The notes beneath the pieces were generated by a model. That model saw only the letters and a program-made list of their open reading frames with translations. It searched no databases and was not told the DNA's origin. Positions 33,930-42,595 of a DNA stretch of 64,000 nucleotides are shown one piece after another; the stretch's first letter is position 1, and each line of letters opens with the position of its first letter. Source of the stretch: GCA-2709075 sp964492555 (GTDB lineage Bacteria > Pseudomonadota > Alphaproteobacteria > MPNO01 > UBA2964); the NCBI GenBank assembly GCA_964492555.1, contig CAZBKQ010000003.1, positions 79,987 through 143,986 on the forward strand. Reading direction: 5' to 3'. The translations under genes were made by a program, and so were the position numbers.

Positions 33930-35477
33930 TCAGTCCTCGAACCCGTATTCCTTCCAGCGCGCGTTGACCTTGTCCATGTCTTCCTTGTGGGGTGCGACGG
34001 TGGGCGGGTAACGATCGCCGTTATATTGCTCTTCCGGCTCGAAATCGAGATTGACCGTGGCGTCAATCAGGATACGGCACCATTTGCCCGTGCCGTAGAG
34101 CATCGGGTCGCGGTCCTTGAGCCGGGTCGACGGATCCAGCAGCGAGCCGAAATTCGCCGGGAAGAAGACCACATCGTCTTCCGCCGCGTTGACGCGATAG
34201 GCATAGGCCCAGTCGACCGCGCCGTAATCGCGGATATCGATATCCTGATCCAGCACCCAGACATTCTTGTAACGCAGATGCGCCGAATTCGATCCCCACA
34301 GCGCCGCCGCCGCCTGCTTGGCCTGGCCGCGATAGGTCTGGTTAAGCTGGATGAACACGGTGGTACCGTTATTGGCGGGCGAACAATGCACATCGGTGAC
34401 GCCCGGCACGCCGGCGCGTTCCAGCACGTTCCAGGCGACTCCGGCGCGCTGGATCGAGCTCATGACACTGTTTTCATTGAGCATTTTCGGCAGGGTGCCT
34501 TCCAGCGTGCCGCGGAAGACCGGGTTGTTGCGGTGGGTGATGCAGGTCACCTTGGTGACGTGCTTCGGCCCGGCGTCCCCGCCGAAATAGCCCGGATATT
34601 CGCCGAACGGCCCTTCCATTTCAAAAGTCGCCGGGTCGGGATCGATATAGCCTTCAATCACCAGCTCTGCACTGGCCGGCACCATGATGTCGTTGGTTTC
34701 GCATTTCACCAGCTCAACCGGTTCGCCGCGGATTGAGCCCATCACGTCATATTCCGAAACACCGGTCGGCACCGGGGCGGAGGCGCAATAGGGCAAAGAC
34801 GGCTCCCAGCCATAGACATGGGCGACCGGCATTTTCTGGCCGCGTTCGGCCCATTTCTCGAAATGGACACCCCAGTTCTGGGCCCGCCACAACAGCACCG
34901 GCAGGGTATCTTTCTGGCCGATCATGCCGCGATAGATGCCGAGATTATGCACCCCTGTATCCGGGTCCATCGTCACGGTCGCCTGGAAGGTGTTGATATA
35001 GCGGCCGCCATCCTCGCGATGCCATTTCGGCACCGGAAAGTCGAACAGGTTGATGTCGTCGCCGGTCAGGATGTTCTCCTTCACCGGGCCGGTTTCGACT
35101 TCGACGGGTTCAATCCGCCGGGACAGGTAATAACGCGTGGCGAGCACGAGATCGCCCGCCGGGGCGTCCTTGGGCAGGCCCAGCGTCATCGCCAGACGCG
35201 AATAGTTCGACATCCCGCCGGTGAAGAGCTGCGAACAGCGCGCATCGTCGCCGTTATAGCCGGAGATGTTCTTGAACAGGATCGCCGGGCCTTCGCCGGT
35301 GCCGAACGCCTTGCGGGCGATAGTGCCAAGCTCGCAATCCCAGTCCACCTCGACGTCGATTTCCTGCAGGTCGTCTTCTTCCCTGATCGCGTCGATCCAG
35401 CCGCGCAGATCGTCAAAGACACGCGGCTGCAGCCGGTTGGATACGCCACCAAAAGCATCGATTTCGTTATCAGCCAT
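33930..35477 (-). CDS. UbiD-family decarboxylase, paralogue A
   Basis: A 515-residue prFMN-dependent (de)carboxylase. The cofactor/active-site elements are HNLGIYR (the Asn and Arg of AnFdc1 N168/R173), an H in WGVHFEKW, ASAELVIEGY (metal Glu), and EGPFGEYPGY, giving the catalytic R-E-E triad typical of Fdc-type enzymes and not R-E-D. It follows paralogue B by 38 nt, and the two are clearly related along their full length. No UbiX gene is present nearby, so prFMN must come from elsewhere. The substrate is unknown; an unsaturated or aromatic acid is likely. Confidence 0.9.
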   Translation of the reverse strand: MADNEIDAFGGVSNRLQPRVFDDLRGWIDAIREEDDLQEIDVEVDWDCELGTIARKAFGTGEGPAILFKNISGYNGDDARCSQLFTGGMSNYSRLAMTLGLPKDAPAGDLVLATRYYLSRRIEPVEVETGPVKENILTGDDINLFDFPVPKWHREDGGRYINTFQATVTMDPDTGVHNLGIYRGMIGQKDTLPVLLWRAQNWGVHFEKWAERGQKMPVAHVYGWEPSLPYCASAPVPTGVSEYDVMGSIRGEPVELVKCETNDIMVPASAELVIEGYIDPDPATFEMEGPFGEYPGYFGGDAGPKHVTKVTCITHRNNPVFRGTLEGTLPKMLNENSVMSSIQRAGVAWNVLERAGVPGVTDVHCSPANNGTTVFIQLNQTYRGQAKQAAAALWGSNSAHLRYKNVWVLDQDIDIRDYGAVDWAYAYRVNAAEDDVVFFPANFGSLLDPSTRLKDRDPMLYGTGKWCRILIDATVNLDFEPEEQYNGDRYPPTVAPHKEDMDKVNARWKEYGFED

Positions 35478-35515
35478 TTTCTCTTTCGTTTCTCCAGAAA
35501 GTCAGCGGGCCGGGT

Positions 35516-37060
35516 CTAGATAAGACCCTTGCCCCATTTATCGAGACCCAGCTCCGTCCAGCGGGCGCGGGCTTTCGCCTGATCCTCAGGCGAGGGGTGA
35601 ACCGTCGGCGGCCAGCGGCGGCCCTGATCGTCGGGTTCGTAATCCAGATTGATCGTGCAATCCAGCAGCACGCGGTGCCATTTGCCGGTGCCGAACAGAT
35701 GCACGTTGGAATCGCGGGCGCGAATGCTCGGGTCCAGCCCCGCGCCCCAGGTCGAGGGGAAAACAATCAGGTCATCTTCGCCGGCATTGAAGCGCCAGGC
35801 AAATGCCCAGTCGATCGCGCCGTAATCATGAACGTCGATATCCTGATCGACCACGAAAACATGCTTGTAGCGCACATGAGAGGCGGAATTGCCCCACAGC
35901 GCCGCCGCCACCTGTTTGGCCTGGCCGCGATAGGTCTGGTTGATCTGCACCGCGACATTGATACCCGCCTGAATGGGCATGCCGAACACGTCGGTGACGC
36001 CCGGCACGCCGGCTGTTTCAAGCGCGTTCCACGCCGTGGCCGAGCGCTGGATCGAGCTCATGATGTGGTTTTCGCCGTAAGAGCCCGGCACCGCGCCTTC
36101 CAGCGCGCCGCGCAGGATCGGCTTGTCGCGATGGGTGATCGCGGTGACGCGCGCGACATGTTTCGGCGTCTGCTCGGTCGCGTAATAGCCGGTGAATTCG
36201 GCGTAAGGCCCTTCCGGCCGGAAGCTCTGCGGATCGGTGGAGACCCAGCCCTCGATAACGATTTCGGCGCTCGCCGGCACCTGCAGCGGCACGGTCTCGC
36301 AATCGACCAGTTCCACAGGCTCGCCGCGAATGGCGCCCATCACCTCATATTCCGAGACATCACGCGGCACCGGCGACCCGGCGGTGAAGCCCATTGAGGG
36401 TTCCCAGCCGATAACAAAAGCAACCGGCATTTCATCGCCGCGCGCCATGTGCTTGGCGTAATGATTGCCCCAGCCCTGGGCCCGCCAGAGCAGCAGGCCG
36501 ATATTGGCCTGATCAAGCGCCATGCCACGATAGATGCCGACATTATGAATGCCGGTATCGGGGTCCTTGGTAACGCAGCCCGAATAGGTGTTGATATAGC
36601 GCCCGCCATCATCCCGGTTCCATTTCGGAATCGGGAATTTGTAGAGATCGATATCGCGCCCGGTCAGGATATTGTCCTTTACCGGGCCGGTGCGTACGGT
36701 CTTGGGTTCCACCCGTTCCTGAAAGATATAGCGGCAGATTTTCACCATATCGCGGATCGGGGTATCGGGCTTCAGCCCGAACATCATGGCGAGGCGCGAA
36801 TAGCTGCCCTGGCCGTTGGTGAAGACCTGGCTGCTGACAGCGTCGTCGCTGTTGTAATCCTTGATATTATTGAACAGGAAGGCGGGACCGGCGCCGGTTC
36901 CCTGCGCCATGCGGACGATGGTGCCAAGTTCGGTATCCCAGTCGACCTCCTGATTGAACTCCGCGAGTTCGTCGGCGGCACGCAACGCGTCGATCCAGCC
37001 ACGCAAATCGCCATAGGCGACGGGTTTACGATCAACGCGATCTTCAACTGATTTGGACAA
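35516..37060 (-). CDS. UbiD-family decarboxylase, paralogue B
   Basis: This 514-residue paralogue is the first gene of the tandem UbiD pair. Its motifs are HNVGIYRGM, NHYAKHMARGDE, ASAEIVIEGW and EGPYAEFTGYY, again with an R-E-E triad. Long blocks are shared with paralogue A (for example NQTYRGQAKQ and FGTGKWHR versus YGTGKWCR). Both copies keep catalytic residues, so two enzymes with related substrates, or a hetero-oligomer, are possible. A dyad operator candidate lies 56 nt upstream. The canonical ubiquinone UbiD is a separate gene at 58548. Confidence 0.9.
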   Translation of the reverse strand: MSKSVEDRVDRKPVAYGDLRGWIDALRAADELAEFNQEVDWDTELGTIVRMAQGTGAGPAFLFNNIKDYNSDDAVSSQVFTNGQGSYSRLAMMFGLKPDTPIRDMVKICRYIFQERVEPKTVRTGPVKDNILTGRDIDLYKFPIPKWNRDDGGRYINTYSGCVTKDPDTGIHNVGIYRGMALDQANIGLLLWRAQGWGNHYAKHMARGDEMPVAFVIGWEPSMGFTAGSPVPRDVSEYEVMGAIRGEPVELVDCETVPLQVPASAEIVIEGWVSTDPQSFRPEGPYAEFTGYYATEQTPKHVARVTAITHRDKPILRGALEGAVPGSYGENHIMSSIQRSATAWNALETAGVPGVTDVFGMPIQAGINVAVQINQTYRGQAKQVAAALWGNSASHVRYKHVFVVDQDIDVHDYGAIDWAFAWRFNAGEDDLIVFPSTWGAGLDPSIRARDSNVHLFGTGKWHRVLLDCTINLDYEPDDQGRRWPPTVHPSPEDQAKARARWTELGLDKWGKGLI

Positions 37061-37085
37061 TGGTTTTTCCCGGTTTTTCAGTTAT

Positions 37086-37102
37086 CCCAATCGGATATTG
37101 GG
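37086..37102. promoter_or_regulatory. Inverted repeat CCCAAT-N5-ATTGGG
   Basis: A perfect 6-bp dyad in the 167-nt divergent region between the ubiD pair and phyH, 14 nt from the CATACG dyad. It may be part of a regulator site. A GCG triplet run (about 37172-37186) lies further along in the same region. Confidence 0.4.
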
Positions 37103-37115
37103 CGACTTTCTATGC

Positions 37116-37131
37116 CATACGCTACCGTATG
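37116..37131. promoter_or_regulatory. Candidate operator CATACG-CTAC-CGTATG
   Basis: A perfect 6-bp dyad with a 4-nt spacer lies between the divergent ubiD paralogue B (start 37060) and phyH (start 37228), well placed to control both. A close copy, CATACG-ACAA-CGTACG on the minus strand, lies upstream of the thioesterase gene (42525-42542). The symmetry fits a dimeric repressor such as a GntR/FCD protein, but no regulator gene is in the window. Confidence 0.55.
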
Positions 37132-37227
37132 TCCACCTGAGGCGGCCATGCGCCGGACGCATCTTGCCTATGCGGCGGCGGCGGCGCTATTCTAGTGGGA
37201 TGGAATAAATCTGCGAGGGACTGGAAA

Positions 37228-38049
37228 ATGGGCAAGGTGCTGACCGAAAAACAGGTTGAAAGCTACAATTCCAACGGTTTTCTGGGGCCGATTGACCTTC
37301 TGACAGAAGATGAGGCGCTGAAGGTGCGCCAGAAGATCGAATCCGTGGAAGAGGAATTCGGCGAACAAATTCAATCGCGTTGCAAGATCAAGGCCCATAT
37401 CCCGTTTCCGTTCCTGTGTGAGTTGATTTCCCACCCGAGGCTGCTTGACGCGGTCGAGGACATTATCGGGCCCAATATCCTGTGTTGGGGGTCGAGCTTT
37501 TTTCAGAAAGAAGCGCATGACCCCGGCTTTGTCTCCTGGCATCAGGATTCGACCTATTACGGGTTGGAGCCCTGTGAAACGCTGACCGCCTGGATCGCTA
37601 TATCGGAATCCTCATTGGAATCCGGCTGCATACATTTCATACCCGGATCGCACAATCAGGGCATTTACGAGCATGAGGAAACCCAGGCGGAGAACAATAT
37701 TCTGTCGCGTGGCCAGACGGTCGCCGGTGTCGATGACACCAACGCCGTGCCGGTGTCGCTGAAAGCCGGGCAGTTTTCGTTTCATAAGGAAGATGTGCTG
37801 CATGCATCCGACCCGAATGTGTCGGATGACCGGCGGATCGGGCTCTCGATCCATTATATTACGCCTGAAATCAAGGAAACGCGTTTTCCGGGCGCCAGCG
37901 CCATGCTGCTGCGCGGTGAAGATACACACGGCCACTGGAAGGCGGACCCCTGGCCGAAGCAGGATTTCGACCCCGCCGCGATGGTGGAACTCGACCGGGT
38001 CTGGAAGATGTATCAGATGAAGCCCGAAGACCGGGACGCGGTCGCCTGA
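37228..38049 (+). CDS. Phytanoyl-CoA dioxygenase (PhyH) family protein
   Basis: A 273-residue Fe(II)/2-oxoglutarate-dependent oxygenase. The iron motif is visible as WHQDSTYYGLEP (His-x-Asp) with a distal His, most likely KEDVLHASDPN, and an Arg further on (DDRRIGLSIHY). Relatives hydroxylate lipid, antibiotic or small-molecule substrates. GAGGGA precedes the ATG at 37228. It is divergent from the UbiD pair, and its stop overlaps the start of the next hydrolase, so the two enzymes probably work in sequence. Confidence 0.88.
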   Translation: MGKVLTEKQVESYNSNGFLGPIDLLTEDEALKVRQKIESVEEEFGEQIQSRCKIKAHIPFPFLCELISHPRLLDAVEDIIGPNILCWGSSFFQKEAHDPGFVSWHQDSTYYGLEPCETLTAWIAISESSLESGCIHFIPGSHNQGIYEHEETQAENNILSRGQTVAGVDDTNAVPVSLKAGQFSFHKEDVLHASDPNVSDDRRIGLSIHYITPEIKETRFPGASAMLLRGEDTHGHWKADPWPKQDFDPAAMVELDRVWKMYQMKPEDRDAVA

Positions 38050-38861
38050 CGCTTCAGTCCGCCGAGATTGCCGGACGGAAGCTGGCCTGGCGCGACGCCG
38101 GGCAGGGTGATGCCGTGTTTTTCATGCATGGCATCGGCGGCGCATCGGAAAACTGGTCCGCGCAGCTTGCCGGCCTTTCCGATCAATTTCGCGTCATTGC
38201 CTGGGATATGCCGGGTTATGGCGGATCGGACGATCTGCCCGATCCCGCGCCGGACACGGGGGCGTATGCGGCGGCCGCCCTTGCCTTGTTGGATTTTTTG
38301 GAAATCGAAAGATGTCATCTCGTCGGGCAATCGGTGGCGGCATTGATTGCCGGGCATATCGCCGCCCGGCATCCCGGTCGTTTGCTGTCCCTGACGCTTT
38401 CTCATCCGCTGACCGGGCTCGGCGGGTTGCCGGATGAGGAAAGGGAACAGCTGCGCGCGGCGCGTCTCGGCCTGTTCGAGGCGCTGGGGCCGATGCGCTT
38501 TGCCTATGAAAAAGGTCCGGCGATCCTGGCCCCCGGTGTGGCTGATGCCGTACGCGACAAGGCCGTGGAAACGATGGCGAGGGTCAGACCGGACGGCTTC
38601 CGCCAGGCGGTCGAGATGATGAGCCAGTCGGATCTGTTTGCCGATTTGCCGCAAATCGGCCCGCCCGTGCTGGTGATAGGGGGGGAATTCGATCCCGTCG
38701 CGCCGGAAAAAACCTGCCGGGCGGTCGCGCAATCGTTAAAAAACAGCCGTCTGGAGATTGTTTCCGGGGTGGGTCATTACAGCGCGATGGAGCGCGCGGA
38801 CGCGGTTAACGGCATTTTGGCGGAATTTTTTCGCCGTTCCCCTGCCTTAAAATGGTCTTGA
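38046..38861 (+). CDS. Alpha/beta hydrolase with a probable CTG start codon
   Basis: A 271-residue hydrolase. The oxyanion motif FFMHGIGGASENW, the nucleophile Ser96 in LVGQSVAALIAG, Asp in GGEFDPVAPEK and His in GVGHYSAME form a complete triad. The first standard start (GTG 38115) would remove the beta strand LQSAEIAGRKLAWRDAG that family members have. A CTG at 38046 restores it, and CTGA overlaps the phyH stop exactly as ATGA overlaps elsewhere in the window do. No ATG, GTG or TTG is available in that frame upstream. The substrate is not known. Confidence 0.82.
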   Translation: MTLQSAEIAGRKLAWRDAGQGDAVFFMHGIGGASENWSAQLAGLSDQFRVIAWDMPGYGGSDDLPDPAPDTGAYAAAALALLDFLEIERCHLVGQSVAALIAGHIAARHPGRLLSLTLSHPLTGLGGLPDEEREQLRAARLGLFEALGPMRFAYEKGPAILAPGVADAVRDKAVETMARVRPDGFRQAVEMMSQSDLFADLPQIGPPVLVIGGEFDPVAPEKTCRAVAQSLKNSRLEIVSGVGHYSAMERADAVNGILAEFFRRSPALKWS

Positions 38862-38950
38862 CCCCCGATTCATACTTGAAAGCGGCAGGCAGGCGTGTAC
38901 AGTCTCGCCAGTATTATTGCGTTCACATGACAGACAGGGAGATTTCTGTG

Positions 38951-39913
38951 ATGAAATTTGTAACTTTTGGCCTTGCCGCTGCCGGCGCTCTTGCGTTTGC
39001 CACCACGGCTTCGGCCCAGACTTTCGGCATTGGTTCCACCAAGGCCGGCGCGGTCGCACAGATCACCGCGACCATTTCCAAGGCAGTTTCCGAACACGCC
39101 CCGGGCGTCCAGATGCGCAAGCAGACCATGGGCGGCACCCAGCAATATATTCCGGTGGTCAATGCCGGTGAGCTTGGCTTCGGCATTTCCAACATTTCTC
39201 AGTATTATATGTCCCAGGAAGGCGTCGGCCTGTCCGAGGGCAAGAAGTACACCGACCTTCGCCTGATCGCGACGATGATGAAATTCACCGTCAGCCCGGT
39301 TGTCGGTGTAAAATCCGGCATCAACCGGGTTGCCGACCTCAAGGGCAAGCGCATTGCGTCGGGCTTCAAGGGCTCCCCGCTTTTCACCTACATCACCAGC
39401 GGCGCGCTGGCGACCGACAATCTGACCTATGACGATGTCAAGAAGGTTCCGCAGGTCGGTCTGGTGCAGCACTGGCGTGCGTTCATCTCCGGCAAGGTCG
39501 ACATGGCGATTGCCGCGGCCGGCACGGGCTGGGTCAAGCAGATGCAGGCCAAGATCGACGGCGGCGTGAAGCATTTGTCGTTTGATGAGTCGCCGGAAGC
39601 GCTGAAGCGGATGCAGAAATGGTTCCCGCGGGCGGAATGGCAGATTGTGAAACCGGCCAAGGGTCTTACCGGTGTTCTGAAGCCGACCAACTTCGTGTCC
39701 TATGACTTCCTGCTCTGGACCCACAAGGGCATGTCCGACGCGGTCGCCTACAAGGTGGCCAAGGTCATGCACACCCAGGAAAAGCAGCTTAAGGCTGGCG
39801 GTCCGCTGTGGCGTTCCTTTGAGGCCAATGCGCGCCTGCAGAAGGATCACGGATTCCCGTACCATCCGGGCGCCGTCAACTACTACAAGGAAGCCGGTCT
39901 CTGGAAGCGTTGA
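38951..39913 (+). CDS. TAXI-family TRAP transporter substrate-binding protein
   Basis: A 320-residue periplasmic receptor with a signal peptide ending ASA-Q (about residue 23). The mature N terminus FGIGSTKAGAVAQITATIS is typical of TAXI proteins, which feed fused QM TRAP permeases. The middle (LKGKRIASGFKGSP) and C-terminal parts (HPGAVNYYKEAGLWKR) agree. The fused permease follows after a terminator-like hairpin. The ligand is not known; TAXI proteins bind organic acids such as glutamate or related carboxylates. Confidence 0.92.
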   Translation: MKFVTFGLAAAGALAFATTASAQTFGIGSTKAGAVAQITATISKAVSEHAPGVQMRKQTMGGTQQYIPVVNAGELGFGISNISQYYMSQEGVGLSEGKKYTDLRLIATMMKFTVSPVVGVKSGINRVADLKGKRIASGFKGSPLFTYITSGALATDNLTYDDVKKVPQVGLVQHWRAFISGKVDMAIAAAGTGWVKQMQAKIDGGVKHLSFDESPEALKRMQKWFPRAEWQIVKPAKGLTGVLKPTNFVSYDFLLWTHKGMSDAVAYKVAKVMHTQEKQLKAGGPLWRSFEANARLQKDHGFPYHPGAVNYYKEAGLWKR

Positions 39914-39948
39914 GACCCGGTTCGTATGAACTGATCCTGTAACGAATT

Positions 39949-39982
39949 CGCCCGCGTCCCCCATTGGGTTCGCGGGCGTTTT
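39949..39982 (+). terminator. Hairpin/attenuator between TAXI receptor and permease genes
   Basis: CGCCCGCG (39949-39956) and CGCGGGCG (39971-39978) form an 8-bp stem with a 14-nt loop, followed by TTTTCCGTTTTT. Partial termination here would give more receptor than permease message. It also protects the 3' end of the receptor mRNA. Confidence 0.75.
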
Positions 39983-40042
39983 CCGTTTTTATTCTGAAAC
40001 GGCACCGGAAAACACGGTGGATTTATAAGGCGGAGATGGGAC

Positions 40043-42034
40043 GTGGCTGATAATTCGACGACCGAAGCGACTCCTGAGAATAAAAAGGGCGCGGCCCTGA
40101 TCGCGGAATGGGTTGAAAGCCCGTTTGTGAAATCATCTTGCCTGTTTTTGGGAGCTTTTGTAACGCTCATTGCGCTCGCCTGGGCAATCGAACTTCCCTT
40201 GAAGCTGGGTTTTCAGTGGTTCGATGAACAGGCGATGGTGGCCTGCCTTGGGCTGGTGATTGCCATTGTCTTTATCCGTTACCCCGTTCACGGGGGGCGT
40301 GAACGGAAGAGCGTTCCTTGGTATGACGCCGTCTGCGCCGTTCTCGGTTTCGGCACCGCCGCCTATCTGATTTTTATCTATGAGGATATTGAGCTGAACC
40401 CGTTCGCCATGCGCGATCAGATGTTCTGGATCAGCCTGATATTATTGCCGTTGGTCTGGGAATCGCTGCGCCGCACGGCGGGGTGGAGTCTGACCATCAT
40501 CTTCAGCGCGTTCGTTATTTACGCCTTTCTCGGCCATCTGGTGCCGGGCGATATGTTCAAGGGGGTGGAGCAAGCCCCGCATCGTCTGATCGCGGAACTG
40601 GGGACGAATAATGCTTCGATCCTCGGTCTGCCGCTCAAGATTATCGTTCTTACCGTCGTCCTGTTTATATGGATGGGACAGCTGCTGCTGCACACCGGCG
40701 CCTCGGAATGGTTTACCGATGTCGCCGCCGCTCTGATGGGGCGGTCGCGCGGCGGGTCGGCAAAGATTGCGGTTGTTGCTTCCGGCTTTTTCGGATCGAT
40801 TTCCGGTTCCGCCGTGGCGAACGTTGCGTCCACTGGCGTTATCACCATCCCGTTGATGCAACAGGCGGGATATGACCGGAAAAGCGCCGGCGCGATTGAG
40901 GCTGTGGCCTCCACCGGCGGACAGATCATGCCGCCGATCATGGGCGCCGCCGCCTTCCTGATGGCGGAAATTCTGGAGCTCGAATATACCGAGATTATTC
41001 TGGCCGCCCTGGTGCCGGCCGCACTCTATTACCTGGCGGTCTTTGTTCAGGTCGATCTGGAAGCGGCGAAGAACAAGATCGCGCCGTTGCCGAAGGACCG
41101 CATTCCGTTGATCGGAAGGGTCATGAAGGAAGGCTGGTTTTTCATCCTTCCTTATGTCGTCCTCGTCTATACGCTTTTCTCGCTCAACTTGCCGCCGCAG
41201 GAATCCGCCTTCTGGGCGGCAATATCCGTGGCGATCGTCAGTATCATCTTTGGATATAAGGGGCATCGCATTACCCCGGCTCAGCTTTGGGATTCCATCG
41301 CGGGTTGTGGGCGCGCCTCCGCTGATATCGTCGCGATCGGCGCCATGGCGGGGATTATCATCTCCATCCTCGACCGCACCGGTCTGGGACAGGCGCTGAC
41401 CCTGCTGCTGGCGGCGGTCGGCGAGGACAGCATCTTCCTGCTTCTGGTCCTGACGGCGATCGTGTCTATCCTGCTCGGGATGGGTATGCCGACCTCGGCG
41501 ATCTATCTGCTGCTGGCCACCATGATCGCGCCGTCGCTGATCAAGCTCGGCATTCACCCCATCGCGGCGCATATGTTCGTGCTGTATTTCGGGCTGATGT
41601 CGATGATCACGCCACCAGTGGCGATAGCCGCCTTTGCGGCCGCGTCACTATCCGGGGCAAAACCGATGGAGACCGGCGTGACGGCGGTACGGCTTGGCTG
41701 GATTGCCTATGTCATCCCGTTTGTCTTTGTGCTGTCGCCCGCATTGCTGGGGCAAGGTACGGCGTTCGAAATCATTGAAGCCACTGCCACCGCCCTGATC
41801 GGTGTCTGGTTCGGCTCCTGCGGTTTGATCGGCTTTGTGTTTGGTCCGCAAAACGGATTCAACAGGCTTTTGCTCTTTGTTTCCGGCGTTCTCATGCTGT
41901 TGCCGGCTTCTGCCATTGATCACGGGTTCCTGTTGAACGGGATCGGATTCGTGATCGGCGCCCTGGTGGCCGGTAAGGATTATTTGACGCACCGCAAGGA
42001 CAAGCCTGCCGAACAGGCGGCGGGTGGAGAGTAA
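40043..42034 (+). CDS. TRAP transporter permease, fused 4TM/12TM (DctQM-type)
   Basis: A 663-residue inner-membrane protein with about 18 hydrophobic helices; the N-terminal part (residues about 25-170) corresponds to the small Q subunit and the rest to the large M subunit. Family motifs include FGSISGSAVANVASTG and VASTGGQIMPPIMGAAAFLMAE, and GMGMPTSAIYLLLA in the second half. TAXI receptors always pair with this fused form. Uptake is sodium-driven in characterised members. The start is a GTG at 40043 with GGAG upstream. Confidence 0.95.
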   Translation: MADNSTTEATPENKKGAALIAEWVESPFVKSSCLFLGAFVTLIALAWAIELPLKLGFQWFDEQAMVACLGLVIAIVFIRYPVHGGRERKSVPWYDAVCAVLGFGTAAYLIFIYEDIELNPFAMRDQMFWISLILLPLVWESLRRTAGWSLTIIFSAFVIYAFLGHLVPGDMFKGVEQAPHRLIAELGTNNASILGLPLKIIVLTVVLFIWMGQLLLHTGASEWFTDVAAALMGRSRGGSAKIAVVASGFFGSISGSAVANVASTGVITIPLMQQAGYDRKSAGAIEAVASTGGQIMPPIMGAAAFLMAEILELEYTEIILAALVPAALYYLAVFVQVDLEAAKNKIAPLPKDRIPLIGRVMKEGWFFILPYVVLVYTLFSLNLPPQESAFWAAISVAIVSIIFGYKGHRITPAQLWDSIAGCGRASADIVAIGAMAGIIISILDRTGLGQALTLLLAAVGEDSIFLLLVLTAIVSILLGMGMPTSAIYLLLATMIAPSLIKLGIHPIAAHMFVLYFGLMSMITPPVAIAAFAAASLSGAKPMETGVTAVRLGWIAYVIPFVFVLSPALLGQGTAFEIIEATATALIGVWFGSCGLIGFVFGPQNGFNRLLLFVSGVLMLLPASAIDHGFLLNGIGFVIGALVAGKDYLTHRKDKPAEQAAGGE

Positions 42035-42055
42035 GAGGGGGGGCTCGGCCGGGGT

Positions 42056-42511
42056 TTAAATCTCCGGCCGTTCCCTTACCAGGCTCTTGCCTTTTTCGAA
42101 AATTTCCTCCGGCCAGGGCACGGCCTTGCGCGCAATGGTGTCGAGCGATACGCATATCTGGTCGTTGATCGCGCAAATCTCATCGGTGCAGGGGTCCAGC
42201 ATCACCGCCCAGACATGCAGGCTCTTGGGTGTGAAGTTGATCAGGCAGGACCGCACCTGGATCAGATCGCCGGGCAGGATTTCCCGCTTATATTCGTAAT
42301 TTTCCGTCACCGCCGCCATGCCGCGATTATTCTCGCGCATATAGCTGGGCGTGATCCCGGCGGTGGTGAAGGTGAAATAGGCGGATTCGTTAAATGCCCG
42401 GCTGTAATAGCGCACATTGGCGTGATCCATGTGGTCGGTTTCCATCGGGTAAAACATGCCCTGATAGGAAATCGTAAAATCCGCAAAGCGCTCAAGCGGT
42501 GACTCGCTCAT
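42056..42511 (-). CDS. Hotdog-fold acyl-CoA thioesterase family protein
   Basis: A 151-residue 4HBT/YbgC-like protein. The N-terminal TDHMDHANVRYYSRAFNES is the usual catalytic strand-helix, and ILPGDLIQVRSCLINFTPKSLHVW the central strands. Members hydrolyse acyl-CoA or aryl-CoA thioesters, which would fit the neighbouring degradation genes. A copy of the CATACG dyad lies 14-31 nt upstream of the start, overlapping the likely promoter/leader. The preceding SDR gene in transcription order is on the same strand, but 84 nt separate them. Confidence 0.85.
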   Translation of the reverse strand: MSESPLERFADFTISYQGMFYPMETDHMDHANVRYYSRAFNESAYFTFTTAGITPSYMRENNRGMAAVTENYEYKREILPGDLIQVRSCLINFTPKSLHVWAVMLDPCTDEICAINDQICVSLDTIARKAVPWPEEIFEKGKSLVRERPEI

Positions 42512-42524
42512 CTGATCCGTTCTT

Positions 42525-42542
42525 CTTCCGTACGTTGTCGTA
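42525..42542 (-). promoter_or_regulatory. Second copy of the CATACG-N4-CGTA(C/T)G dyad
   Basis: On the minus strand CCATACG-ACAA-CGTACGG, matching 6 of 7 paired positions. It lies 14 nt upstream of the thioesterase start codon. Its similarity to 37116-37131 is the reason for proposing a shared regulator. Confidence 0.5.
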
Positions 42543-42595
42543 TGGTTTTGCCGCGCGGACTATAGCCGTGCCGAATTGCCTGTCAATTCAGGGCG

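Noticed and set aside
33930..37060. UbiD tandem as a recent DNA repeat
   Set aside because: The two genes are related as proteins but differ throughout at nucleotide level, so this is old paralogy and not a recent duplication or assembly artefact.
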